NCBI GenBank assembly: GCA_049514335.1
Contig: JBEKVE010000048.1
Span: 1 to 34,011, forward strand
DNA: 34,011 bases
Origin: JBEKVE01 sp049514335
Lineage (GTDB): Bacteria; Actinomycetota; Acidimicrobiia; Acidimicrobiales; UBA8190
Direction of reading: 5' to 3'
Shown here: positions 19,116 through 26,548 of the stretch, in pieces
Layout of the letters: each line of letters begins with the position of its first letter
How positions within the stretch are numbered: position 1 is the stretch's first letter
Notes under the pieces: generated by a model
The model's input: only the letters and a program-made list of their open reading frames with translations
Told to the model about the DNA's origin: nothing
Databases searched by the model: none
Made by a program: the position numbers and the translations under genes

Positions 19116-19131
19116 TGGGTCGGCTGACCCA
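19116..19131 (+). terminator. Hairpin after the S51 peptidase gene
   Basis: TGGGTC (19116-19121) and GACCCA (19126-19131) form a 6-bp stem with a GGCT loop 12 bp after the stop. There is no U-tract, so the terminator role is tentative. Confidence 0.3.
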
Positions 19132-19166
19132 TAGGAGCGCGGCGCCGCCGGCGCCGATAGTGGTCC

Positions 19167-20640
19167 ATGGTGCCTGCTTCGACGATCACCGTCGACGACG
19201 CGCGGCCCGATACCGCACCTGTCGAGGGCGGAGGGGCCGACGCGGCCGAGAGACGGACGTGGCGCCGGGCTCGGCCCGGTGGCGCCGGGCGCCGCCCTCC
19301 CCTCCGTGTGGCGTCCATGGGGTGGGTCCTGCTCGTGGCGCAGCTTCTCGTCCTGCTCGTGTTCAGCGCTGTGCAGTACCAGCGGGGAGCGCTCACCAAG
19401 GACTTCGCCGGCTACGCCCAGGCGTGGTGGGCCATCGGCCACGGCCACCCCGACCCGTTCAGCACCGTCTTCGGGGTGCCGTTCTGGCGCAACAACGCCG
19501 AGCTGGCCATGTGGCCGCTCGCCCTGCTGGCCCGGATCGCACCCAGTCCCCTGACACTGTTGTGGGTGCAGGACATCGTGGTGGTGCTCACCGAGGTGGT
19601 CGCCTGGCGCTGGGTGTGCACCATCCTCCAAGGCTGCGACGGGCGCCGCGCCCGGCGCGCCGCGCCCATGCTCGCGTTGGGGGCTGCGGCGGCGCTGGCC
19701 ATCGACCCCTGGGTGTTCGACACCGTGGGCTTCGACTTCCACTTCGAGGCCTTCGCCGCCCTGTTCGCCCTGCTCGTGGCGCGCGACCTGTGGGCGGGGC
19801 GGCTCCGGCGTCTGTGGTGCTGGGTGCCGCTGGCGCTCGTGTCCACCGTCCTGGGCGGCGTCTACCTCGTGGGCGTGGGACTGTCCGGCATCCTGGCCGG
19901 GCGCCGCACCCGTCGCAGCGGTGGTGCCCTCGTCGCCGTGGGTCTCGTCTGGGGCGTGCTCCTCACCGCCGTGGGGGGCGCGGGCGTGGGAAGCAAGGGC
20001 CTCGACGCCGCCTACGGGTACCTGGTGGGTCGCCACCAGGGGCGTATCGGGCTCCTCGACATCGTGGCCGGGGTGTTCCTCCACCCCGGTGCCGCCGCCC
20101 AGGTGGCGGGGTCGCACCTGCCCGTCGTCCTCGGCTTCCTGGTGGTGGTGGGCCTCGTCGGCGTGGCGTCGCCGTGGGGGTTGGGCATGGCGCTGGCGGT
20201 GTTCGTCCCCAACGTCCTCGACGCCCGGGGCCTGTTCATCCGGTACCCGGCGTCGTTCCAGTCGTGGCCGGCTCTGCCGTTCGTGCTGGTGGGGTCGATC
20301 ATGATCGTGGGCCGGCTGCTCGACCGCGGGGACACGGGCCGCAAGGCGGCCCACGCCACGCTGGCGATGTGGGGCGCGTTGACCGCCGTCCTGGCCCTCG
20401 CCGTGCTCCCCAACCTCGGGGCCCTTCCAGGCCGCCGGGGAGCGCATCCCCGTCGAGCGCCGGCAGGTGGTCCTGGTGCTCAGCGACGCGGGCATCGACG
20501 ACGCCATGTCCTACGCCGGCACCGACGCAGCGGTGGTGTACGCCCGGACGCGTTTGCATCTCCACGACGTCGGAGGTGCGGGCGTCCACGTCTTCGTGTG
20601 GTCACCGCCCCCAGGGACGAGGGCCGTCACCCTGCCGTGA
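19167..20640 (+). CDS. DUF2079-like polytopic membrane protein with an apparent frameshift
   Basis: The N-terminus is a basic cytoplasmic tail of about 45 residues, followed by eight or so hydrophobic segments starting at MGWVLLVAQLLVLLVFSAV. DUF2079-like features are LTKDFAGYAQAWWAIGHGH, FWRNNAELAMWPLALLARI and FDTVGFDFHFEAFAALFALLVARD. After LAVLPNLG (about 20410-20424) the frame turns into Arg/Ala-rich text typical of the wrong frame. The +1 frame instead reads PFQAAGERIPVERRQVVLVL and ends VHVFVWSPPPGTRAVTLP at a stop at 20638-20640. So the intact gene probably ends at 20640, with one extra base (or two missing) in or near a GGGGCCC run. Function is unknown; some relatives resemble glycosyltransferase-like membrane proteins. 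Confidence 0.65.
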
Positions 20641-20752
20641 GGACGCCGTCACCGAGGGTCTGCGGGGCGGGTCGGCGTGGGCGACCGTCGGCCCGGGCGC
20701 CGGCGTGCCACATGTAGGGTATGGGGCCGCACGCAGGACCTTCCGGCGGCAC

Positions 20753-20829
20753 GGGGCTATAGCTCAGCCGGTTAGAGCGCAGCACTGATAATGCTGAGGT
20801 CGCTGGTTCGATTCCAGCTAGCCCCACCA
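20753..20829 (+). tRNA. tRNA-Ile (anticodon GAT)
   Basis: A complete cloverleaf can be drawn. The acceptor stem is GGGGCTA (20753-20759) paired with TAGCCCC (20819-20825). The anticodon stem is CAGCA/TGCTG with loop CTGATAA and anticodon GAT at 20787-20789. A T-arm with GGTTCGATTCC follows, then discriminator A and an encoded CCA (20827-20829). A possible extended -10 TGTAGGGT lies at 20713-20720. The 3' part is duplicated at 23037-23080. Confidence 0.97.
20785..20828. repeat. attL-like direct repeat (within tRNA-Ile)
   Basis: The 44 bases from the anticodon loop to the second C of the CCA end are identical to 23037-23080. Identity stops at both ends (A versus C before, A versus C after). 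The extent, from anticodon loop to 3' end, is typical of tyrosine-recombinase att cores. Confidence 0.92.
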
Positions 20830-20885
20830 CCTTCTCCCACGTCAGAGGCGCTTTTGGCGCCTTCGCCATGACGAGCGACGAATGT

Positions 20886-20906
20886 CCATCGCGCGTCCAT
20901 CGCGCG
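20886..20906 (+). repeat. Left arm-type repeat pair
   Basis: CCATCGCGCG occurs at 20886-20895 and 20897-20906, an 11-bp period, starting 57 bp inside the left att repeat. The same arrangement recurs at the right end in the same orientation (18/21 identical over the pair). Possible integrase or excisionase arm-binding sites. Confidence 0.5.
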
Positions 20907-20927
20907 CGCATGCATGAAGGCACCAAG

Positions 20928-21020
20928 GTGGCGCTGGGGGCATACGTTGTCGCAGTGAGGCTGTCCAGGGACGAGGTGCATTCCCTGTTTGAGCCGGCCC
21001 CTGTCCGGCCCGGCCCGTGA
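20928..21020 (+). CDS. Possible 30-residue leader ORF coupled to the kinase gene
   Basis: GTG 20928 follows GAAGG at seven bases and encodes VALGAYVVAVRLSRDEVHSL and ten more residues. An in-frame ATG at 20910 would extend it by six. Its TGA overlaps the GTG start of the next gene (GTGA), and that gene has no ribosome-binding site of its own. Coupled translation is plausible, but no family is recognised and chance is not excluded. Confidence 0.25.
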   Translation: MALGAYVVAVRLSRDEVHSLFEPAPVRPGP

Positions 21021-22069
21021 TCGTCGACGGTCCGGCTCGCCTGTTGGAATTCCTGCGAGAACACCTCGGGGACCGACGCGTCGAGTTCGGTCAGGTTCCG
21101 CGACAGCTGAGAGGCGGGGCGTTCACGGAGGTGCTCTGGTTTACCCTCACCGGAGGGCCGGACCCGTGGATGAGCCCACTGGTGCTGCGCCTGTATCCCG
21201 AGACCGATGATCGCGACCAGCCTCGGCTCGAACTGGCAATCCAGAATGGACTGGCCGAGGCTGGTTTCCCGGCACCACGGGTGCTACTTGCTCATTGCGA
21301 GCCCGACGTTCTGGGCCACATGTTCGTGGTGATGGAACGGTTGCCCGGACGCGCCTTTCTTCGGGGCGTCCGATGGGACACGTTCGCTCGCGACTTCCCG
21401 CGGGTGGTTGTTGCGTGGCCGTCTGTCCTTGCCCGCCTTCAGGATCGGCTGCATGGCTTGGAACCGTCGTCTGTTCTCAAAGCCACGAGTGCCCAAGGTC
21501 TCACGCCCTCGGGCGTATCGACGCGTCGGCATCTTGAATTCGTCGAAGGACAACTCGGAGAGTTCGGCGGCGATGGCGCCCGTTCGGCCCTGACATGGAT
21601 CCTTGCCAACGAGCCCGCCCAACCAGCATCGCCGTCAGTGGTCCATGGTGATCTATGGCCCGCCAACGTGTTGATGCAGCGAGGAAAGTTGACAGGCGTA
21701 GTTGACTGGAACGTGGCCTCAGTTGGGGACCCCGCGCTTGACGTCGGTTTCGCTAAGGCCGGTCTTGCCCTCATACCGGCCCCCTTTCCGCCGCCGTCGC
21801 CACTCCGCCAAGGTCTGACGTCTGCTGGCTGCTCCGTGGCCCGCCGATTCTACGACGCGTACAACAACCTTCGACCGGTAGCGGCTGAGCGTGTGCAGTA
21901 CTACGAAGCGCTCCGTTGTCTGCTCGAGCTCGCTACCGTGGCCCGATACCGCGTGAAGGTCGAACGGGGCGAGTCACCCGTCCACCCACGGCCTCCATGG
22001 GACAATGGCGTGAGGGCTTTAACGAAACATTTCACCGCCGTTTCAGGAGTTCCCTTCCGACTAGGGTGA
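21017..22069 (+). CDS. Phosphotransferase of the aminoglycoside-phosphotransferase (APH) fold
   Basis: The 350-residue product has the APH/choline-kinase layout. An N-lobe glycine-poor loop (RQLRGGAFTEVLWFTL) is followed by VLRLYPE, LAEAGFPAPRVLLAH and FVVMERLPGRAF (hinge). The catalytic Brenner motif is VVHGDLWPANVLMQ near residues 208-221, and the metal-binding segment is GVVDWNVASVGDPALDVGFA. Similar proteins phosphorylate small alcohols, sugars or antibiotics, so substrate and any resistance role are unknown. It is island cargo with less GC-rich codons than the core genes. GTG 21017 has no clear Shine-Dalgarno site and may depend on an upstream small ORF. Confidence 0.8.
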   Translation: MIVDGPARLLEFLREHLGDRRVEFGQVPRQLRGGAFTEVLWFTLTGGPDPWMSPLVLRLYPETDDRDQPRLELAIQNGLAEAGFPAPRVLLAHCEPDVLGHMFVVMERLPGRAFLRGVRWDTFARDFPRVVVAWPSVLARLQDRLHGLEPSSVLKATSAQGLTPSGVSTRRHLEFVEGQLGEFGGDGARSALTWILANEPAQPASPSVVHGDLWPANVLMQRGKLTGVVDWNVASVGDPALDVGFAKAGLALIPAPFPPPSPLRQGLTSAGCSVARRFYDAYNNLRPVAAERVQYYEALRCLLELATVARYRVKVERGESPVHPRPPWDNGVRALTKHFTAVSGVPFRLG

Positions 22070-22153
22070 GATTCGGAGTGAGTGTGATGCGAGTGCCGTC
22101 TTGCAGGCAAACCATCGTCGGTGCCTGCTGCACGCTTTCGCCGACTCCGACAA

Positions 22154-22585
22154 TCACAGTGGAAAAGTGCGGTAGCTGACCCCGACCGCACGAGCAGCCG
22201 CACGGATGCCAGGACCGTCATCCCCATCCCAGACGCATAGGGATGCCCCGAGATTCTCGGCCGTCGCCACAGCCTCGGCACCCAACGTGGACACTCTGTG
22301 ATCGTGAGCTATCTCCGCCACCCGGTAGCCGATCAGGCGCATAGGCAGAATCGCGATTGATTCAGGAAGGCCCAGGAGTCGACGTCCAAGTTCCCGCCGC
22401 CGCTCTTCCGACCAGCCGCTCGTGAGCCTCCCGCCTCGAGCCCCAACGACGCTCTTACAAAGGCGGACGTAATAGAGGTTCGTGGTCGCAAGCTCGTTTG
22501 TTGCGACCAGTCGCGCCAGCCGGCGCCTCTGTTCGCCGGCTAGGACGTCACGCAAAAGATGGTCGTCCAAAACGACCTGGCTCAC
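22154..22585 (-). CDS. PIN-domain toxin (VapC-like)
   Basis: The 143-residue product has the PIN order: N-terminal VVLDDHLLRDVL with the first Asp, LATTNLYYVRLCKSV, a central helical part, then LGAEAVATAENLGASLCVWDGDDGPGIRAAARAVGVSYRTF, where the acidic cluster and terminal strand match the PIN metal site. PIN toxins cleave RNA. ATG 22585 overlaps the stop of the AbrB-type antitoxin by four bases, the classical antitoxin-then-toxin order. The target RNA is unknown. Confidence 0.7.
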   Translation of the reverse strand: MSQVVLDDHLLRDVLAGEQRRRLARLVATNELATTNLYYVRLCKSVVGARGGRLTSGWSEERRRELGRRLLGLPESIAILPMRLIGYRVAEIAHDHRVSTLGAEAVATAENLGASLCVWDGDDGPGIRAAARAVGVSYRTFPL

Positions 22586-22821
22586 GAGGTGGCGAGGTCA
22601 GGGTCGTCGATCAATGATTGGACGAACGCGGCGTGCTCCTCACGGCTGAGGAGGTCGCCCAAAAGGCGCTGGGCCTGTCCGGCAGGAACGGTAAGAACGC
22701 CGAAGCCGAGATCGATCACGTCGACCGGGCCGCCGTTGTCGAGATGCCACCGATGGCGCACTGCGGCGGGTACCGACATCTGGCCGGAAGCTGAAACGAG
22801 GTACTGCTGGATCGCCTCCAT
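22582..22821 (-). CDS. AbrB/MazE-fold antitoxin (VapB-like)
   Basis: The 79-residue product contains a swapped-hairpin AbrB domain: YLVSASGQMSVPAAVRHRW, then LDNGGPVDVIDLGFGVLTVP. The C-terminal part (LLSREEHAAFVQSLIDDPD) would bind the toxin. I chose ATG 22821 rather than the earlier in-frame start at 22866. A -10 element TATACT ends seven bases before this ATG, so the transcript would begin at or next to it and be leaderless. The longer form would also read through the promoter palindrome. Confidence 0.75.
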   Translation of the reverse strand: MEAIQQYLVSASGQMSVPAAVRHRWHLDNGGPVDVIDLGFGVLTVPAGQAQRLLGDLLSREEHAAFVQSLIDDPDLATS

Positions 22822-22827
22822 AGTGAC

Positions 22828-22861
22828 AGTATACTTGGTGCGATGGGTGAGTCCACCAAGT
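22828..22861 (-). promoter_or_regulatory. VapBC promoter with overlapping operator palindrome
   Basis: On the minus strand TATACT (22833-22828) is a strong -10, and the ATG lies at 22821, implying a leaderless mRNA. ACTTGGTG (22833-22840) and CACCAAGT (22854-22861) form a perfect 8-bp inverted repeat spanning the -35 to -10 space. AbrB-type antitoxins autoregulate by binding such repeats. Confidence 0.6.
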
Positions 22862-22920
22862 AACAAAAAAGCGCCCGGTCATCCAGGGAAATCGGGACAC
22901 ACTGTGTCGGGAACCGACCG

Positions 22921-22941
22921 CCATCGCGCGGATATCGCGCG
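22921..22941 (+). repeat. Right arm-type repeat pair
   Basis: ATCGCGCG occurs at 22923-22930 and 22934-22941, again with an 11-bp period, ending 95 bp before the right att repeat. The segment starts CCATCGCGCG as at the left end. It lies in the 215-bp gene-free right end of the island. Confidence 0.5.
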
Positions 22942-23036
22942 GGCAGATCCGTTCCATGCCGTCTCTGGATGCGCGTAATCGGCGTTGACCTCGCTATCCG
23001 CGTTCATCTGGTTCCATGGTGACCGGGTGATCGGTC

Positions 23037-23080
23037 CTGATAATGCTGAGGTCGCTGGTTCGATTCCAGCTAGCCCCACC
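23037..23080. repeat. attR-like direct repeat (displaced tRNA 3' end)
   Basis: Perfect copy of 20785-20828. It lacks the 5' half of the tRNA, so it is not a functional gene. It marks the original chromosomal 3' end of tRNA-Ile before insertion. Confidence 0.92.
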
Positions 23081-23157
23081 CAGTCCGTGTCCGGCGGACG
23101 GGTCCGTTTCCCAATGGGCCCACAACATCCCACGCACCGCGCCCGCCGGCCTCCAGC

Positions 23158-25491
23158 ATGGCGGGTCGGGGGCCGAATGCTACCGACGTGGGCCCCTTGT
23201 CGAACTCGCGCGCCGGCGATCCCCGCCAGCGTGGCCTGTGGAGCGCGTACGCCGTCCTCGGCGTCCTGCTCGTCGCGTATCTCGTGTCGCTCCTGGTGCG
23301 ACGTCCCGATCAGCACTGGACGTGGCTGGACGGCTGGTTCGTGGTCGGGGTGGAGATCGTGGCCTCGGTGCTGTGCATCGCCCGCGGGTTCACCCGCCAG
23401 GCGGGGCGCGCCGTCCCCCTCGCCCTCGGGTTCGGCCTGCTGTCGTGGGCTCTCGGCGACGCCGTGCTCACCGTCGAGTCACTCGGTGGGGCCACACCGC
23501 ACACGCCGTCGCTCGCCGATCTCTTCTACCTCGGCTTCTACCCCCTCGCCTACATGGGCACCATGACGTTGCTCAGACGGCAGATGGACCGCCTGAGCCC
23601 GCCCAACTGGCTCGACGGCGCCGTGGCCGGACTGGGCGCGGCGGCGGTGTGCGCCACCGTCGCCTTCCACTCCATCGTGCACGCCACCGGCGGCCACGCC
23701 GCGGCCGCCGCCACCAATCTCGCCTACCCCATCGGTGACCTCCTCCTGCTGTCGCTCGTGGTCGGGGGGACGGCGCTGTTGTCGGGACGGGGCAAGGGGC
23801 CGTGGCTCCTCCTCGCCACCGGCATCACGCTCAACGTCGTCGGGGACACCGTCAACCTCTTCGGTCGCTCGCTCGGCGACTCGCACGCCGGGGTGGTGCT
23901 GAACGGCGTCGCCTGGCCCGCCTCGATCCTGCTCATGTCGGCGGCGATGTGGCTCCGTCCGGTGCGCACCGACTGGGGCCGGCCACAGCGCACGTCGGGG
24001 TTCCTCCTGCCGGGGTGCGCGGCGACGTGCGGGTTCGTGCTGCTGCTCGTGGGTGCGTTCCACGGCGTGAGCCGCGTGGCGCTCGGGCTCGCCACGGCGA
24101 CCCTCGTGGCCGTGGGGGTGCGCTTCGCATCGTCGATCCACAGCCTGCGCGTCCTCACCGAGGAGCGGCACCAGCAGGCCATCACCGACGAGCTCACCGG
24201 GCTCGGCAACCGGCGCAAGCTCTTCCGTCTCCTCGACGAGTTCTTCGCCGACGAGGTCGTGGGCGGCGCCGCCGACGAGCGCCGGCTGGCGTTCCTGTTC
24301 ATCGACCTCAACCACTTCAAGGAGATCAACGACTCCTTCGGGCATCCCGCCGGAGACGAGCTGCTGCGCCAGGTCGGCCCCCGGCTGTCGTTGGCAGTGC
24401 GTGACGCCGACCTGCTCGTGCGACTGGGTGGCGACGAGCTCGGTGTGGTCCTCATGGACGCGGGGGCGGCGGACGCCGCCCTGGTGGCGCAGCGCATCGA
24501 AGCCCAGCTCACGGAACCGTTCGGGCTGCACATGGTCAACGCCAACATCGGGGCGAGCATCGGCATCGCCCTGGCGCCGTCCGACGCCACCGACAGCGCT
24601 GCCCTGCTGTGGTGCGCGGACGTGGCCATGTACCGCGCCAAGTTGGGGAACATGCCCTTCGCCTTCTACGACGAGGACCTCGACGGCGGTGAGGACCAGC
24701 TGCGACTGGTGGACGAGCTGCGCGACGCCGTGGACCGGCGCGCCTTCGTCCTGCACTACCAGCCGCAGCTCGACCTGCGCAGCGGACAGATCCTCGCCGT
24801 CGAGGCCCTGGTGCGCTGGCCCCATCCCCGGCTGGGGTTGGTCCCGCCGCTCAAGTTCCTGCCCCTGGCCGAGGAGGCGGGGCTCATGGGACCGCTCACC
24901 GCGCTCATCCTCGACGCCGCCCTGGCACAGTGCGCAGCATGGCGCGACGCCGAGCGGCCGTTGGCCGTGTCGGTCAACATCTCGGCCTCGAACCTCCTCG
25001 ACGCCGGGTTCACCGATCTCGTGTGGCGCCTGCTCGAGCGTCACCGTCTCCCCGCCGAGGCGCTCGTCCTCGAGATCACCGAGACCAGCATCATCACCGA
25101 CTTCGAAGGGTCCAAGGCGGTGATCGAGCGCCTGCGCGACCTCGGCATCGTCATCTCCATCGACGACTTCGGGGCCGGGTTCACCTCGCTCGCCTACCTG
25201 AGCAGCCTGGCGGTGCGCGAGCTCAAGCTCGACCGGGCCTTCATCACCGGTCTGGGCCACGGCGGCAGGGCCCGTGACCTCGAGCTCGTGCGGGCCACCA
25301 TCGAGCTCGGGCACGCCATGGGGCTTCGCGTCGTGGCCGAGGGCATCGAGGACGCCGCCACGCTCGACGTGCTGAGCGACCTCGGGTGCGACCTGGCCCA
25401 GGGATACTTCATCAGCCGGCCCATGCCGCCCGAGGAGCTCGCCTTCCGGGCCGGCAGCCTGCAGACGTCAGCCGCGGCGCTGGCCGGGTAG
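23158..25491 (+). CDS. Membrane GGDEF-EAL cyclic di-GMP protein
   Basis: The 777-residue product has an N-terminal membrane sensor of about eight segments (residues 27-330), then GGDEF and EAL domains. The GGDEF domain has DELTGLGNRRKL and LFIDLNHFKEINDSFGH. The catalytic loop is GGDEL near 424-428 (Leu for Phe), preceded by an RxxD inhibitory site (RDAD near 414). The EAL domain has VEALVRW near 548, EITETSIITDF, DDFGAGFTSLAYL near 669 and QGYFISRPMP. All main EAL catalytic acids appear present, so it may make and/or break c-di-GMP. It starts 77 bp right of the island's att repeat, outside the island. Confidence 0.92.
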   Translation: MAGRGPNATDVGPLSNSRAGDPRQRGLWSAYAVLGVLLVAYLVSLLVRRPDQHWTWLDGWFVVGVEIVASVLCIARGFTRQAGRAVPLALGFGLLSWALGDAVLTVESLGGATPHTPSLADLFYLGFYPLAYMGTMTLLRRQMDRLSPPNWLDGAVAGLGAAAVCATVAFHSIVHATGGHAAAAATNLAYPIGDLLLLSLVVGGTALLSGRGKGPWLLLATGITLNVVGDTVNLFGRSLGDSHAGVVLNGVAWPASILLMSAAMWLRPVRTDWGRPQRTSGFLLPGCAATCGFVLLLVGAFHGVSRVALGLATATLVAVGVRFASSIHSLRVLTEERHQQAITDELTGLGNRRKLFRLLDEFFADEVVGGAADERRLAFLFIDLNHFKEINDSFGHPAGDELLRQVGPRLSLAVRDADLLVRLGGDELGVVLMDAGAADAALVAQRIEAQLTEPFGLHMVNANIGASIGIALAPSDATDSAALLWCADVAMYRAKLGNMPFAFYDEDLDGGEDQLRLVDELRDAVDRRAFVLHYQPQLDLRSGQILAVEALVRWPHPRLGLVPPLKFLPLAEEAGLMGPLTALILDAALAQCAAWRDAERPLAVSVNISASNLLDAGFTDLVWRLLERHRLPAEALVLEITETSIITDFEGSKAVIERLRDLGIVISIDDFGAGFTSLAYLSSLAVRELKLDRAFITGLGHGGRARDLELVRATIELGHAMGLRVVAEGIEDAATLDVLSDLGCDLAQGYFISRPMPPEELAFRAGSLQTSAAALAG

Positions 25492-25546
25492 GGACCCCGG
25501 TAGCCTGGGAGCCAGACCGGCGTCCCGACCGCAGGAGGCGAGGGCC

Positions 25547-26110
25547 ATGACCGAGCTGCACCCAGCCGAGCTCCCCCGCTGGCGGGGCATCAACCACCTC
25601 GCCCTGGTGACAGACGACATGGACGCCACCGTCCGCTTCTACCACGGTGTCCTCGGAGCGCGGCTCGTGGCCACCATCGGGACGCCCGCCTTCCGGCACT
25701 ACTTCTTCGAGTTCGGCGCCCAGAACACCGTGGCCTTCTTCGAGTACAGCGACATCCCCATCGACCGCCTGGCCAAGCCCGCCGGCGTCCCCGACCCGCG
25801 GGCCGTGCAGTTCGACCACCTGTCGTTCAACCTGCCCGACGAGGATGCGCTCTTGGAGCTCCGGGCCCGCCTGAAGGGCGCCGAGTGCGAGGTCACCGAC
25901 GTGGTGGACCACGGGTTCATCCGGTCGATCTACTTCACGGACCCGAACGGCATCGCCCTCGAGGCGTCGTGGTGGGTGCTCGACGCCACCGGCCGTCCCA
26001 CCGACTACGGCGACGACCGGCTGTTCTCGGACCCCGACCCGGTCCCCGCCGTGCGCGAGCTGCGCGAGAGCGGTCAGGTCCGGTCGGTGCCGCACACCAA
26101 CCTGGTCTGA
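25547..26110 (+). CDS. VOC (glyoxalase/dioxygenase) superfamily protein
   Basis: The 187-residue product has paired beta-alpha-beta-beta-beta modules: INHLALVTDDMDATVRFYHGVLGARLV, then FDHLSFNLPDEDALLELRARL and SIYFTDPNGIALEASWW. Possible metal ligands are His 17, His 92 or so, and the Glu in ALEASWW. Family members include glyoxalase I, fosfomycin-resistance proteins and extradiol dioxygenases, so substrate is open. GGAGG lies 13 bases before the ATG. Confidence 0.85.
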   Translation: MTELHPAELPRWRGINHLALVTDDMDATVRFYHGVLGARLVATIGTPAFRHYFFEFGAQNTVAFFEYSDIPIDRLAKPAGVPDPRAVQFDHLSFNLPDEDALLELRARLKGAECEVTDVVDHGFIRSIYFTDPNGIALEASWWVLDATGRPTDYGDDRLFSDPDPVPAVRELRESGQVRSVPHTNLV

Positions 26111-26117
26111 GCACCGC

Positions 26118-26149
26118 CCGGCGCCGCAGCGGGGCGCGGCGGGCGCCGG
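26118..26149. terminator. Bidirectional hairpin between convergent VOC genes
   Basis: CCGGCGCC (26118-26125) and GGCGCCGG (26142-26149) are perfect 8-bp arms filling the 39-bp gap between two convergent stops. No U-tract. Confidence 0.4.
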
Positions 26150-26494
26150 TCACACGGCGGTGGCGTGGCGTGGTTGGTAGAGCATGACCTCGACGTCACC
26201 GGGGAGCACCATGGTGGCCGTGCGCCCGAACCCCGCCTCCTGGACCTCACCGCGGAACGCGATCCCCCGCGTCCGCAGTTCGGCCATGGTGGTGTCGAGC
26301 TCGTCGCACATGAGGGTGAGCTCGTGGCGCGGCGCGTCGGCGGGGTGCACGCCGAGCTCGGCGGGGGGCAGGGCGAAGATCAGCCACCCGGCGTGGGCGT
26401 CGACGTGCGGCCACTCGAACACGTCGCGCAGCACGTCGCGCAGGGCCTCGGCCTCGGGTGTGTAGAACAGCGCATGGACGCCGGTGATGGCCAC
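26150..26494 (-). CDS. VOC-fold protein, small
   Basis: This 114-residue product has one VOC unit pair: MAITGVHALFYTPEAEALRDVL, GWLIFALPPAELGVHPAD, HELTLMCDELDTTMAELRTRG and TATMVLPGDVEVMLYQPRH. The candidate metal ligands are His (HELTLMC) and Glu (VEVMLYQP). It resembles extradiol-dioxygenase-like or glyoxalase-like proteins of unknown substrate. Confidence 0.8.
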   Translation of the reverse strand: MAITGVHALFYTPEAEALRDVLRDVFEWPHVDAHAGWLIFALPPAELGVHPADAPRHELTLMCDELDTTMAELRTRGIAFRGEVQEAGFGRTATMVLPGDVEVMLYQPRHATAV

Positions 26495-26548
26495 GGTCGG
26501 ACCTCCGTCTCGGGTTCAGGTCCACGGTAGGCGCCGGCGTCACCCGGG

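Larger units (their letters stand above)
20829..23080. mobile_element. Integrase-less genomic island in tRNA-Ile (CIME-like)
   Basis: About 2.25 kb lies between two perfect 44-bp copies of the tRNA 3' portion. Base composition is visibly less GC-rich than the flanks. Cargo is a kinase of the aminoglycoside-phosphotransferase fold and a VapBC-like pair. No recombinase, replication or conjugation gene is present. Paired short repeats inside each end resemble integrase arm sites. Such att-flanked elements without recombination genes are known as cis-mobilizable elements; whether this one moves is inference. Confidence 0.8.

Noticed and set aside
17442..20507. 1021-residue minus-strand open frame
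   Set aside because: Runs antisense over three real genes and has low-complexity His/Gln/Pro-rich text; the lack of stops reflects GC content.
20627..21064. Minus-strand ORF containing GLAGIEPATSALSVLRSNRL
   Set aside because: This peptide is the antisense translation of the tRNA-Ile gene, a well-known false ORF.
22879..23316. Minus-strand ORF containing GLAGIEPATSALSG
   Set aside because: Antisense of the displaced tRNA 3' repeat, not a gene.
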